Shown here: in pieces, positions 23,463 to 35,629 of the stretch
Layout: each line of letters starts with the position of its first letter
How positions within the stretch are numbered: position 1 is the stretch's first letter
The notes under the pieces: generated by a model
What the model was told of the DNA's origin: nothing
Database searches by the model: none
The model's input: the letters and a program-made list of their open reading frames with translations, nothing else
Made by a program: the position numbers and the translations under genes
Assembly: GCA_030770425.1 (NCBI GenBank)
Contig: JASJFT010000082.1
Location: 1-64,000, forward strand
DNA length: 64,000 bases
Source of the DNA: Darksidea phi
Lineage: Eukaryota > Ascomycota > Dothideomycetes > Pleosporales > Lentitheciaceae
Direction: 5' to 3'

Positions 23463-24177
23463 TTACAAGAGCCCAGCAAGCCCAGCAGCACCCGCCAACA
23501 CGGCCATGCCCTGTCCAACTACCTTCGCTGCCGCACCCGTAAACTCGGGCGGTGCGGCAGTCGTGTACGTGCCATTGATCGTGGGAGTTACAAGGGTCGG
23601 CTTCGCAGATGCAGTCGTGCTGACAGTGGGGAGGCCTGTGATGTGAATTGGGGTAGTAGAAGCGGCATTCGTGGGCGACAATGTGCCAGATGGGATGACT
23701 GCAGTCCCGGTTTGACGGATGAGCGAGACGGTGAGGGAGTAGGCTGCTGCGCAGGAAGCGAGATCCAAGCCTTCGGGGCAGCAGTAGGTGTTAGACGACC
23801 CGTCGGTGGTGCAGAAGTAACCGTTGTCGCAAGAATCTGGTTGGCACATCAGCATCTATCATGCTATTCTAAAGTCTGAAAGAGGGTCATTCCATGCGAA
23901 ACTTACATCCAGAGTTATCGGGGCAGCAAGCAGCCTCTGCAGGGTCAAAGCAGTACATCCCCGAAGTAGAAGGGCATTGCACTTGGCCGGCACCACATGC
24001 CTCCTCGCAAGTATCGCCAGAGCCACAGGGCGTTGTGTCAGGATAGTAACCTTGACGTTTTGCGATGGCCTCGCCGCGCTTGAGCATGGCACCGAAGTTG
24101 TAGTGAACGGGCTTGTAGAATTGGGAGGCGAGAGCCGTGGAGGAGAGCACGGCAAGACAGAGTGCTTTAGCGTACAT
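23463..24177 (-). CDS. Secreted cysteine-rich protein with GPI-like C-terminus
   Basis: Two exons, 24177-23907 and 23836-23463, joined in frame across a 70-base GT-AG intron. The start at 24177 gives a signal peptide (MYAKALCLAVLSSTALAS). The central part has two disulfide-rich modules with similar spacing: CGSGDTCEEACGAGQVQC..YCFDPAEAACC, and CDNGYFC..NTYCCPEG. They resemble the cysteine-rich repeats of many fungal extracellular proteins. A Thr/Pro-rich stalk and a hydrophobic C-terminus (VVGQGMAVLAGAAGLAGLL) suggest GPI attachment to the membrane or wall. A KR site near residue 41 (AIAKRQG) may be a Kex2 cleavage site. No named family is claimed. Confidence 0.7.
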
Positions 24178-25311
24178 CTTGGCGGTTGTTGGAGGAGAAG
24201 GGTATTTGTTTAGAACGGTTGTAGTGGAGTGGCGCTTGAACAACGAACGACTTTTGAGGGGTTGCTGAACGACCGTGGATACGTAGGAAGATGAGAGGTT
24301 GCCGAGTGAAGGCGAGAAGGAACGGCAAAAAGGAAGGCATGTAGCTTTAAGTATGGATGCTTCCTGTCCGTTGCTTGACCGGACTCGCACTCAGCCTCGT
24401 ATCACGCTAATATTCCGCTACACGAGCGGCAAGCTGCCAGCTTCCACACCGGCGCAACGCAGTGTAACCATATCAACCAATCCCGTTGCGCATTTCGGAA
24501 TTGCCAAGCAAAAAGTAACTTCGCACGAGCCACGTCTGTTTCTCGTGCCTCGCTTTCTCGTCGACTGACGCACAAGATTCATTTAATACGAAAACCACAG
24601 GCCTATCACATGTGTTGTGGCTGCATGCGCCCTGGAGATTGAGGAGCGGACCAGGCACTGTGCTCTGTTTTTTCTGGATTGTTACATATAAGCAATTGTT
24701 GTATACGTGGTGTTTGCATTTATAGAAGTGCATGTGGCAATTTACCGTGGTACGCGGGTTGCCTTGATTTTTGCGACGATTGCACAGTCAGTCGTGGAAC
24801 TGCACCGACCGGTGAACGTTCAAACAGAGTGCTGAGAGTGATGGACGCCTGCAGTGTACGTGGGTCCTCTTCAGCCTTCCCTCACAGCCTCATCGCCTCG
24901 GGCCTTTTCTTCCATGCTTATGCCTGCACCTGCTCGTATTTCGCTGTCCTGTTGCAGTCTAGCGGCGCCTCCCCTGTCTATCTTCTCTTGCAGGTCATAT
25001 ATAGCGTTTGCATCTTGCTGCCAGACAATTGGAGCGGACAGAATGTAGAGTTCGCCGAATGAACGTGCGTGGTGCAAGGTGACTTGGGTGACTTGGTGCC
25101 GTTTCGTTCTAGAAATAGCATATGCGCTAGTCCTAATTCGGATGAAGGCGGGGTTTCGCTGAAGCGCACGGGATGGAGGAACGTAGCACCGACGGCGGCA
25201 CGTTTGGCTGTCATCAACGTCACCCGTTGTACTGTCGCTGTTCCGTTATCATCCGAAATAGGATGGATTGCTTCCTGGTTTCAGCCGCCGAAAAGACCTA
25301 GAGACGCCATG
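24178..25311. other. Intergenic region between divergent genes
   Basis: About 1.1 kb holding the upstream regions of the cysteine-rich gene (minus) and the HET gene (plus). No coding frame with family resemblance is present. Confidence 0.45.
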
Positions 25312-27419
25312 CCACTGCGGAAATCGCTCCGACAGCCGCAGCGCAAGTTATCCGCCCAGACCCGTCGCACATCATGTCGGACCTGCCATAATCTAGATCC
25401 GCGGGGTCATCCAAGCTCCGTGTACACCATCGAGTCTGAGAAGACGCCACTGGCGAGCCTGTCGCTGGTCTTGGATGCGTTAAGCTTGGCCAAGACTAAG
25501 GATACTAAAGAAGGTGGCTGCAGGTTCTGCGGGGTCTTGGTCCAAGCATTGGACGCCTTCTTCGAAGATTGGAGAGGGACCAGACAGAGGGTGTCTATCG
25601 ATCTAAAAGAGAGGGGAACTATCAAGGTAGGCATTGATGGGGTAAGGTGGAAGCGTGAAATTGTGGAGATTTATGCAGGTTCCGGTACGTTGTACTCTCC
25701 TATACTAGAGCAGAGGCCGAATTTCAAAAGGAACCAGGCATCCAAGAGGACTAATGATATTGGACGCTGCCCGTTGATACTTGCATATGTACCTAACAAT
25801 TATCAGCATCACGTGCACCTTGGTCAACACTCGGTACCGCTCACCATATTCCATCGGGCTCCGGCTCTGACGATACTTTCAACTTTGCGCGACGATGCAT
25901 CCAAGATTGTCTTGTGAATCCGAAACATGTTGCGTGTAAATTGCCGTCAAATTCCTCCGCGTCAAGCCCTAAGCGATTGCTTGACGTTGGTCGCGTCACG
26001 GCACCAATTCGCCTGATTGATACTCAAGGAAAATCTTTCGAGTACACCGCATTGTCTCATTGCTGGGGAAAGGGACCAACCCTAACTGCCACGAAGTCCA
26101 ACTGGCAAAAGTTGACATCAAACGTTCCTTTTGATGCGCTTCCTCCCTTGTTCCAGGATGCTATCATCATCACGCGTCAGCTTGGCTTACGTTACTTGTG
26201 GATAGATTCACTTTGCATCATCCAGGACTCAGTCCGCGATTGGGAGACCGAGTCGGCGAAAATGGGTGGCATATACGAGAACAGCTACATTACGATCTCC
26301 GCTACTAACTCTGGTGATGGTAGTACACGATGCTTGATGGATAGGCAGAAGCCCGTGAAGCTCAATTACGAGAATACAACCGGAAAGGAGTTCGCATTGC
26401 GGGCGAGATTGATGCAGGACCACCATCCGGACGTTCAGGAAGGCGAGCCTGCAAAATTGACTGGGCGGTTGACTTCTAGAGCCTGGGCATTACAGGAACA
26501 TGTCCTGAGCACGAGGATCTTACACTATACGGCCACGGAGCTGCTTTTTGAATGCAAGACTTCATGTCGCTGCGAATGTTCGCCATCGCGGAAAGCGCTT
26601 CCAACTACACCCGCACTCATACCGAGAGCGATCGCCAAACACAGCAAATACCGCAACTCTATCTGGGATGCGTGGCATCGCATCGTTGAACAATATTCAA
26701 AGAGGGATCTCACCATACCGAATGACAAACTACCTGCTATCTCGGGTATCGCAAGTAAGATCAAAGAAGCTGCGAACTCTTCCTACTTTGCCGGAGTCTG
26801 GGAACACAACCTCGCCTCCGATCTGCTCTGGTCTACTTGCTTGACCGCTATGCCGGATGCACATTACTTTGCACCGGACAAGTACCAGGCCCCGTCGTTT
26901 TCGTGGGCGAGCCTCAACACCCCTGTAAGCTTTTACACCCCGGAAGATGAAGAACGTGAAGCATTCAAGCCAAGCATTATCCTAGTGTCTTCATCAATCT
27001 CGGTAGCCGGGCTGAACCCACTCGGCGCTGTTACAAATGCAATCATCAAACTCCGCGGGCCTACTATGCGTGCTATACTGTGTTCCACACAGAAAGATGG
27101 AATGTGGGAGTACGCATTGGTCATCAAGGGAACGAGTGCAATAGGCATGTCTCATGATTGCCTTCTTGTTGCAGACACCCCCGCTCCTGCGTCAGATACG
27201 GCCGGAAGCACAGTTCGAAGAGCGCACTGCGGCGACAGGCCATCTGAGTTCCAAGCTGCAGTACTTTGTCTCAGTGTTGCGCGGTATGATAGCTGGGCGT
27301 CGGGACTCGTCCTTGGCATCCCATCACAGCGCGACGGCTTGTTCGAAAGACTGGGCACATTTTCGGCAGGCATGGAAGCCCTCCAAGGCGCAGAAGAGCA
27401 AGAACTGGAACTCACTTAG
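25312..27419 (+). CDS. HET domain protein (heterokaryon incompatibility)
   Basis: Two exons, 25312-25684 and 25807-27419. The 122-base intron (GTACGT donor, CTAACAATTATCAG end) joins the N-terminal region in frame to the segment ARRCIQDCLVNPKHVAC, which is typical just before HET domains. The HET domain shows YTALSHCWGKG at its start, then LPPLFQDAIIITRQLGLRYL in phase with WIDSLCIIQDS, DWETESAKMGGIYENSYITI and, after a gap, RAWALQEHVLSTRILHYT. The C-terminal half is variable, as usual. N-terminal cysteines (CRTCHNL and CRFCGVL) may bind metal. Total about 660 residues. HET proteins trigger cell death or growth arrest after nonself contact; whether this one does so is unknown. Confidence 0.9.
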
Positions 27420-28084
27420 CTAAGCTTTTCGAAAAGCCTCTCAAATTGGTCCCTGCAATGGCTACCCCAACGAGGTGAACCACGTAGTATATTAACTAAA
27501 CGTTCTCACACAACATCTCTTCTTGCGTATGGCCTCGTTCGCATCGCCCTCTCTTTCTTTTATTTTGTTTAGTTAATTCGCACCCCGTACACCATTCTTG
27601 TTGTCATGTCTAAATGCTTTTAGGTAGCTGACTTGATCACGTCTATGTATGGCAGTTTTCGCAAGCTTACCGCGTCCCGTGGTTGACTTAATAGTTTCCG
27701 CGGGTATCGAGGATTTCCAAATTTTATCTATCCAGAAACAATGTTATGGACTTGTGTCTTTTTCATCCTTATCAGACAGGAAAATGCACGTTCTACGACT
27801 TGCACTAATTATAACACTTTTTGGTTTGTGGCTTCGCAGTAGCGCAACGCGATATGGCTGGAGGTGATAGTGATTAGTTGGTTTCTCATTTAGACGTATG
27901 TTGGTACCGGTTTACACTTGGTATAGTCTATTATTAATGATTACATCTATCTCCCCGCGTGTGCAACTCTTGATTGAACACCTTGTGATCATAGCTATGA
28001 AACAAACTTCAGTTAGTCGTGGGCCATCCTATTTTTGTAGGTGAGGCTAATAAGATGTGCAAGTGTGCACCAACCCACTAGTAC
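27420..28084. other. Intergenic, no gene seen
   Basis: About 660 bases downstream of the HET gene. The frame at 27649-27867 lacks recognisable features. Confidence 0.4.
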
Positions 28085-28990
28085 TTCTCGACTACGAAGA
28101 CACAACCATCGGAAACACTACCATCACCTTCATCAAGCAACCTGGTGACAATTCAAATGGCGAAGGCGTGCTCATTGACCCCGACGAGCGGCTCTGAAGT
28201 CAAATTTATCACTGCCTGGTGGGAACTACGGATCTACATTGGCGCGAATCCACGACATCGTCGCTTTTGATCCTGAAGGCGTCCACAAAAAACGGAATTT
28301 CACTTACTGCATCCATCCTTATAATAATGAGGCGGTTGGCTGCGACTCCGACCCTCATAAGGGCAAGCGGAAGTAACTTTGATAACGAGCGGAGACGGCT
28401 CACTACTTCGGGAAGTATAGCCCTGATGGTTGATGTACTTGTTAAAACGGATGCTTATGGAGCGTGAAGTGAGAGAAATTCCGATGCCTGCTATGCTGGC
28501 ACCGTCGCGGTGGCAGCAGATCTTCTACACTACGTTAAGTTGCGGGCCGAACAGCAGGGGAAAATGATGATGCGAAGTTGCATTTCCATGGTTTAAGTTG
28601 CGGTACAGTTCTTGGTATCACATTTGCCGCATTATACCAGGATCGTGTAGGACGTTTCGTACTCGACAGTGTGGCTAACGTTAATGATTGGTACAACGGT
28701 GACGGCAAGGCCAGCGTGCGGCAGATTGATGCTATAGTCGATGACCTTCTCGCACACTGCTACGATCATGGCACGAAATTGCGCCTTCTATAAACCTGGG
28801 AAGCTATTTGAGGAGTTAGAAGCTCGATTTGATAAACTCTTCGTGGATGTATCTGCGCACTCAAGACGGGCACTCCAATCCTGCCGTATAGGGTCCATGG
28901 CGATTTGACCAACTTCGCCTCCCAAACCACCATTTTCGACATCCTATTGGCGATCGAAACCGTTTCTAAGAATTCTGCAATGAATAACCA
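28085..28990 (+). pseudogene. Decayed TAP-like alpha/beta hydrolase
   Basis: Fragments in shifting frames follow the order of a tripeptidyl-aminopeptidase-like hydrolase. They are TITFIKQPGDN, then LPGGNYG and IVAFDPEGVHKKRNFTYC, then CYAGTVAVAADLLHYVKLRA, then HGLSCGTVLGITFAALYQDR, then VGRFVLDSVANVNDWYNGD. The nucleophile motif expected as G-S-Y-G-T reads GLSCGT, so the Ser is still present. Several frameshifts and stops interrupt it, and the C-terminal lid/TAP region is missing. It is a remnant with no expected activity. Confidence 0.6.
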
Positions 28991-29800
28991 ATTATTTGGC
29001 ATGCTAGCTCGTCTTGAGAAGGGTAGGGACTTGCTCTAGAACACTTTCTAGCGCAATCGCTTTTTTCACGCTACTCCAATGCAGAAGTGAACGGTCCTCA
29101 GCCGCAATAGTGTATATCTCAGATCAGTGAGATGATAAATTGTCTGGACGCGAGTCGCGCCGCGCTTTACATAGCATGGGGCAGAATTTGATGCCGAGGT
29201 ATTGAGGATAGGCGGCCGAAAAGTTAGATATCCAAATGTAGGTCGCTCTAACCTTTCTATTTCCGTCACTATCATAGCATGTAATTTCAAACAGTGTCGA
29301 GAATTGCATAGAGCTAATAAGATGCGCAGGTCTCACTAATACCATCAAAACCGCAACCCATTCTCTTCGCTACCAATTGCCCCGAGCATATCACTTTCTC
29401 TTCACACGAGATTTGCACTTTCTTCCTCGGCTCAGTCGTCTTGAAGTTGAATAGTATTGGGCACTGGACATCTGTTTTCAAATCGGTATGTACACAAGGT
29501 TACATCCAACGTTACTTCGGGGAAGGAGCGCTACTTCTCAATGGTACTTTTTGTGAAGCAGATCCCATCGGATGATCTACTTTCAAAGGGTTCGAATTAT
29601 GAGATGTTCGGTAGTGAGAGCAGAGTTAAGCTCCAAGTCGCAGAGAAAGAATGTGGGATAGTGAGAGGTCATTCCGTTATCGCCATATGCTGTGTCTTTC
29701 GATGAATGCAAAGCTGATTCCATTCTACGGATGTACCGAACAAAGTTACCAAAGGATTGGAGTGAGTTTGTAGCTTACCTAGACGCCATTGAGCTAACTT
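28991..29800. other. Unassigned stretch, possibly gene debris
   Basis: About 800 bases between the hydrolase remnant and the ankyrin gene. The plus-strand frame at 29457-29705 (about 80 residues) has protein-like composition but no family I recognise. It may be debris of another decayed gene. Confidence 0.3.
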
Positions 29801-32800
29801 CTAGTAGTCTCCACACATGATCGATTGAACTTCATGTTCAAGTTCCATCCATGGATTCACTTCGGCTGATTCGAGTATCTCTTCAGCTAGAGACGGCAGT
29901 TCAGGCCCATATGCGGTCACAATGACACCCACTTCCTCCAGTTTCTGCACTTCATCTACACGTGGTTCATATCTCCCAGCCATGACCTCTTCCATACGCA
30001 CATCCCAGTAGCGGTCGATAAAGTCCACAACCTCGCCGTTCCATTCATTCCAAGCACTTTCAAACTCCATCATAAGATTCTCTAGGAGCTCGATATCCTC
30101 TGCTTCCACGTAATCAATATCTTTGATGTCTTCAGTCCTGTGCAATGACGATAAGGAATACCATCCGCATGCTTGGACCCAGGAATCACGATCATGGCAT
30201 GTATGCGTCAATCCTAGTGCATCAAATGTCATTGTCCGAAGGGCCGATAAGCAGATCCTTGCATGGTGTGTCGGATTCGAAAGATAAGTGACAATTTCGT
30301 GTAGTGCTCGTTTTTGTAGTTGCGTTGTAGCTTTCCAGCAAATATCCACGACTTGGTGCCGACAACCGGTTGGTCTTGTTGCACTCAGTGCAAAACTGAT
30401 CGAGTTGCATCCGTCCACCGCACAACGGCATGCGCAAGTGTCTGTTATACTACTCTCAAACACGGTAGTAAATATCTCCTGGTGAACCACCATAGCCTCT
30501 AGAGGCCATTCCTCAGAATCCCAGTCGCAAATCGGACATGTGTCGGGTGTAACAAAACTTAAGACGATCGGTTGGTCCTGGTTTAGGAAAGATTCCCACC
30601 CCATGCGTCTCTTGTAAATCTGATAATCGTGCCCTCGACGAATGAAACACATCGTAAATCTTTCAGCCAGCACATGCAGTGGCATTGTTCCCCATGGACT
30701 TATAGAGTCAAGCTTCGCACCTTTCTCTAAAAACCATGCTACAATCGGAGCATGGACCACCCGATAGTTTTCGGCATGTCTAAAAAGAGGAGTCCCTTCA
30801 CCTGGGGAGTTGTAGTCCACGGTCTTGAACCCGGCGTTAAAAAGTGCTTGTGCTGCCTTAACACTCCTGGAGTCATGGAAGAGTCTAGCGTAGTCAATGG
30901 GGTTTACGGACCATTGAAGAGATTGGCGCGGACAGTAATTCTCGGTAATCGATGTGAATCTTTGATATAGCCCCGACACGACCATTTCGAGAATCTCCGC
31001 GTTGCCCCAATAGCTTGCCAAGAACAATGTCTTGTCGGTCAAGAAAACCAAGTCACGCAACAGAATCTTCGCGGATTCAGCATTTTTAAACATGACGGCC
31101 CAATCTAGGGGGCTACAGAGCCCAGAACTCTGCAGCGAGATATCTGTGAATCCATGTTGAAGAAGAGTCCGGAGTCCAAGCGGCCAATTTGCCGCAACAT
31201 GAAGGCTCAATTGCATTTCCACATCTGGTTTCTGACCTTTTAGATTCTCTAAGCATGTTCGCAGTTCCTTATGGGATTGACGGTGAATGGCTTTCGATAT
31301 TGAGTTGTTCTCGCATCCTGTAATTGTCAACGAAGCCCATCTGCCAAAGCTAGTGGATGAGCGCGGACCGTAGCTGAGCGCCTCTTGGGAAACGATTGCA
31401 GCATACGCTGCCATTTTCTCTGGAAATACATTAGGTGTATACCTAAATGAATATTCGAGATCTCTAAAGACAGATATCTGCGCCAGTTGTTTTGAGAAAT
31501 TACCAAGGAAGGTTTGGTGGCTGCCAGAGAGTCCGCACAGGAAACTGTCCATGGGTGTCCTTCGCGAAGTCCCCTTGTTAGAACATGAATACACATAGCT
31601 ACAAGTTTCTGCTTACCATCCAAAGATGTCTCTTTCATTCATCTCACAGCCGATGCCACGAAGGAACTGGAACGCATCTTGTACTAAACGAACATTGAGA
31701 CTCAAGTCTTGCCGTTCCACCAAGGCACTGACCCAACTACCTATTGCCCCCGCGAGATGCTGCGCAACATTAGCGAACAGTAGACGCATTTCGACATTCA
31801 CGTACATGAGCAATCGTTTCTCCATTTGTATCAACATCGAAGACACTAAACTTGTTGTCCCGCACCAATTTCAGTAAGGCTTTCATCGTACTCAAAAAGG
31901 TAGATTGAAACTCATCAATAGCATGCCCGGTGAGATACCAGCTACACCTTTGAAAAGTTCCAATCAGATGAAACGCCGGACTGCTCGCTGAGACGATATT
32001 GCGAGCCAAGATTCGGGGCGACAGTGATCTGGTTGACCACTCAAGGCTCGCCTCGATGAGATATCCGAGAGCGCCTCGGCAAACACGGATTTGAAGCCCC
32101 GCAGTGACTGACCGCTGGGACGGGATCGCTAAAGGGCAACCGGGTAAATGGGCCCAGGATTCCGTCCAGAATGAGGATATCCGATATGGCTTAGGAGCTT
32201 GTCTTCGTCTCCGCCTAGGTTTTAGACATGTGCATTTCGGAGAAGATAGCTCGCACAGACCGAAAGTCAAATCAGACGGAGAAACTGGTCTGGGGTGCGC
32301 ACGAACACCCTTCCTGGCGATCTGCAAGACGTTCATATATTGATCGCAAGGCTCTTTGAGCTCCGTAGGGTTTGGAAAGTGTTCAGAACGCTGCAGAAGC
32401 CGTTCAACGGAAGACACTAGACCGTCGATTTTGTCTCCAATGCTTGCGGTTTGAGCTTTGTGTGCCTCATGTCGTTCGCACGCTTCGTGCAGTGAAGTGT
32501 TTGTAAAATATCTTTCAATCCTTTGGTCCACACGTTCGAGTAGCTCCGTCTGGTATGTCTGTCTATGACTAACAGCGGTAACTCCATCCAGAATGGCATT
32601 TGCTTTGCTTTTGGTCTGATCGTGGAAACGTATCGAGGAGTCGCTGTTTATCAAGCTTAGCAAGACCACGGAGACATTGATGCATACCGAGACTGTGCAA
32701 ACTCGTGAAAGCTACAATAAGGCTACAACTGTCAACACAAGAAGCGGGACAAAAGAAACTCACAGTTGCAGCGCCTGCACTATGACCTGTAAATTCTCCA

Positions 32801-33194
32801 GTAGGCGGTCAAGTTGGTTTTGTATACCTTCCAGGGTATCCTTTCGGAAAGGATACAAGATCCTTCTTTTGATCAACACAATCTTCTTCTTTACTGTGTC
32901 CGGGTGATGGTCTGGTTCGCTGCATTTCTTTTGAAAAGACTCTAATTTGTTAACGGCAGCCTTGCAGACTCCAATATTGGTCAGAACTGCAGCCGTGATC
33001 GCATCATCAGCTCTTCCAAGGCGTGCTACCGTATTATCGAGAAGTTGAACATTGTCCTGGATCTGCTCGATACGATCTACGACAGCCCTGATATCGTCGT
33101 GGTAGGCGGTGAATTGGGCATAGTACAAATTCAAGCCTTGTAGGACCTGAATGGTCAACGAAACGGCGCCAACAATACTCCCTGGATCGGTCAT
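29801..33194 (-). CDS. Helo-like N-terminal domain protein with C-terminal ankyrin-like region
   Basis: The start at 33194 gives MTDPGSIVGAVSLTIQVLQG, the standard opening of the fungal N-terminal domain related to HeLo/Helo-like found at the front of NLR-like proteins. Exon 1 runs to about 32770. Later exons are about 32670-31806, 31759-31617 and 31544-29801, the last two joined in frame with GT-AG introns. The first junction near 32670-32770 could not be placed exactly. A helical middle region (DQRIERYFTNTS; VERLLQRS) has no obvious NACHT motif. The C-terminal part contains ankyrin-like repeats: LHVAANWPLGLRTLLQHG, SPLDWAVMFKNAESAKILLR and TPLFRHAENYRVVHAPIVAW. It ends with an acidic tail. 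The architecture suggests an incompatibility or defence regulator; this is inference. Confidence 0.7.
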
Positions 33195-33633
33195 GGTTGG
33201 CTCTGATGTTGTCACGAAGAAGACATAAGGCAAAAAGTGTCAGAGAGCTCCACACTATATGGAGAGGAAGAGGAAGAGGAAGAGGCATGGGAGACAATCA
33301 GGCTGAAGAGCTGAAAATGCGAACGTTTCACGTGATAAGGCTGACATTCGCCCCTAATTCTCGACTACTTGCGGTTAGCGGCATGCGAAGTGTGAACCCT
33401 TGTAAACAGCTGTCCGGCTCATCGAATGAGTAGCAGCCATCGCGTCGGCAAACTCGCGGCTGTTCGTCTCGTAGTACATGCATAAGGTATCAAACTCAGA
33501 TTCACGTCAGTTTCCACGGAAGATTAGCGTTATATTCGTCCTCTATTTTATTTTCCTGGACAAATTTCAACGTCGTGTATGGTAACCATGCGCTAAAACC
33601 CTTAGCCCTTATTTCCTGTATCAGACCATGGCT
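33195..33633. other. Intergenic, no gene seen
   Basis: About 440 bases between two minus-strand genes. It has a short GGAAGA run near 33262-33285 and the probable promoter of the ankyrin gene. Confidence 0.45.
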
Positions 33634-34828
33634 CTATTGAGGGGATCGCATTCTCTCCGGTAGTTCAGCAGGTGAGGGTTGAACTTGTTGCGTCCACTGT
33701 TCCCCCGGTGGAGGATAATGCTGCTGCATTGGCTGAGCATATAGACCTTGTCCCGGCTGAGCATATTGTTCATGCCCTAGTTGCCCATGTTGCGGAAACT
33801 GGTGCTGTCCAGCTTGCGGTTGTTGTCCTTGCTGCCACCCATGTACGGGCAGTGCATACCCAGGCTGTGGGGACCCTACCGACATCTCCGCCGTATTATG
33901 CTTCGTCGGCATCTCCTGCCCAACATACTGTGCGTTCTGATCCAACTCCGCTAGCCCTGATGCGCCTGGCTTGTATGGTGGCTGCGTCATTCCCGGCGCG
34001 TCTGGTAGATGTGGTTGTGCATTCGCCGTTAATTCCTGCCCTTTATTTCTCCGTCCAAGGAAGAATCCCAGAGTGACGAGACCAGCTATTAAGCCTATAC
34101 CCAGCGGAATGCCCACGCCTAGGCCAATCTTGGCACCTGTAGACAAACCGCCACTAGTGGCTCCATTATTGTTATTGCTGTCAGAGCTCGTTGTCCCCGC
34201 GGTGCCTCCTGACGCCGTCCTTGACGCTGCAACTGTGCCTGAAGATCTCGCAGTCCTTGTATCGGAAGATGCACCGCCTGTTGCTGTCGCGCTCGAGATG
34301 GCGGTTGCAACAGCCGAGCTTAAGGACCGGAGGGTTGAGGACAAACTCGGTAAGACGCTGTCAATTTGGCGTTCGACGATATGTTGTTTTACGATGAAAG
34401 CCTTCTTCGGTGGGACGTGTGCGAGGTCGAGCATCTCGACGATAGCACCGGCTTGAGCTTTCGACTCCTCAATAGGATATCCGACGGCTTGTTCTCTACA
34501 TTATTATCCCCTTCTTCATCGTTTGGGTGGTGAAGTACCTTCACAAAGCGATGCGAGGTAGCCATGTGCTTGCGATTGCGACTGGGCGTCGCACGTCTTG
34601 TCGATGCATGTCGTCAAGCGCGGAATGTATTTGCCATCCGAGCAGGCACAGATGAAGTCGGTCGGCTTACATTTCGTTTTCGTCTTGTTGACGCACTTGT
34701 TCTACCGTACGAGTTAGCTAACGGTATGCGCATTGCTACGGAGCCTCAGGACGTACTGCGCATGGAGGAAGCGACTGCGACGAGACGAATTCGGCCACAA
34801 GGAGCGCAAGAACAAACGCGGCGCGCAT
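33634..34828 (-). CDS. CFEM-domain single-pass membrane protein
   Basis: Three exons, 34828-34757, 34701-34539 and 34487-33634, all with GT-AG introns and in-frame joints. It has a signal peptide (MRAAFVLALLVAEFVSSQS). The CFEM domain follows with eight cysteines: LPPCA, NKCVN, KTKCKPTDFICACSDGKY, LTTCIDKTCDA and ASLCE. The conserved Asp of CFEM corresponds to the D in PTDFICAC. Next are a Ser/Thr-rich stalk, one transmembrane helix (IGLGVGIPLGIGLIAGLVTL) with a basic stop-transfer (GRRNKG), and a Gln/Pro/Tyr-rich cytosolic tail. CFEM proteins bind heme or act as surface receptors (for example Pth11-like proteins). This form, one TM after a CFEM, is common in plant-associated fungi. Confidence 0.85.
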
Positions 34829-35629
34829 GTTGAAACTAGCTCGATGTTCAAATGGCGCGTAAAAAGGCGCACGACTCTGTGAGCGGAATTGGATGAAAGG
34901 AAGCCGAGAAGCTGCTTGCTGCTACGATGCCTCATCCAAAGATTGTCGTCGTGGCGCCATGGAGCCGCCATCGCGTCGCCATCGCGTCGCCATGTCATTG
35001 ACGAATGTCGATCCCTCTGATTTGAGGTGCGAATGCGGGATACGAGGTAGAAACTCAATTGAGATTAGAGCCAAGATGTGGCGCTCCGTCGAGAAATCAG
35101 TCGCATAGATGCTCAGGGGGAGATCGTTATGGATGAGAAGTGAAATGGCTGATTCCATGTGCATGGAGAGCATACCATCTCGTTGCGCCTCTTTACATTC
35201 AGGATGGATCGTGCCTTGGTATCTGGGGTCTGCGCGCATCGCTCCCCCACGGTCTTCTGCATCTCGAACTTTCGAATTCATTCAGACTGACTAGACATTT
35301 TGAAAATTATCGGGCCCCCGGGGTGCTGGATGAGCATAGATGCCATTGAAAGTCGTAGGATCATGGATGCGGTAACTAGCAAGCCTCCGATTGGTGCGTG
35401 GAGCGGAACGGATCCTTAGAAAGGCGGGACCCGTCAGATCATTCGACTGCGACACCACCACACCACATTGCATTCTACGGGTGCAGGTTTCCGCGGCGAT
35501 GTATAGCCTGATGTTTCTCCTTTATTTTGAGACGACTGTGATCTTGTTATCATGGCTGGCATCAAAACTGCCCTCTTCTTCAAGCTACAAGCCATAACGC
35601 TCACCTTCTTCCTCAACCGAGCTGCCATT
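34829..35629. other. Intergenic region between divergent genes
   Basis: About 800 bases upstream of both the CFEM gene (minus) and the HHE gene (plus). A short tandem CATCGCGTCGC unit occurs near 34977-34993. No gene was seen. Confidence 0.45.

Noticed and set aside
31327..31638. Apparent frameshift in the ankyrin gene
   Set aside because: Using the AG at 31546-31545 as the acceptor for the donor at 31616 restores the frame, so no lesion is needed.
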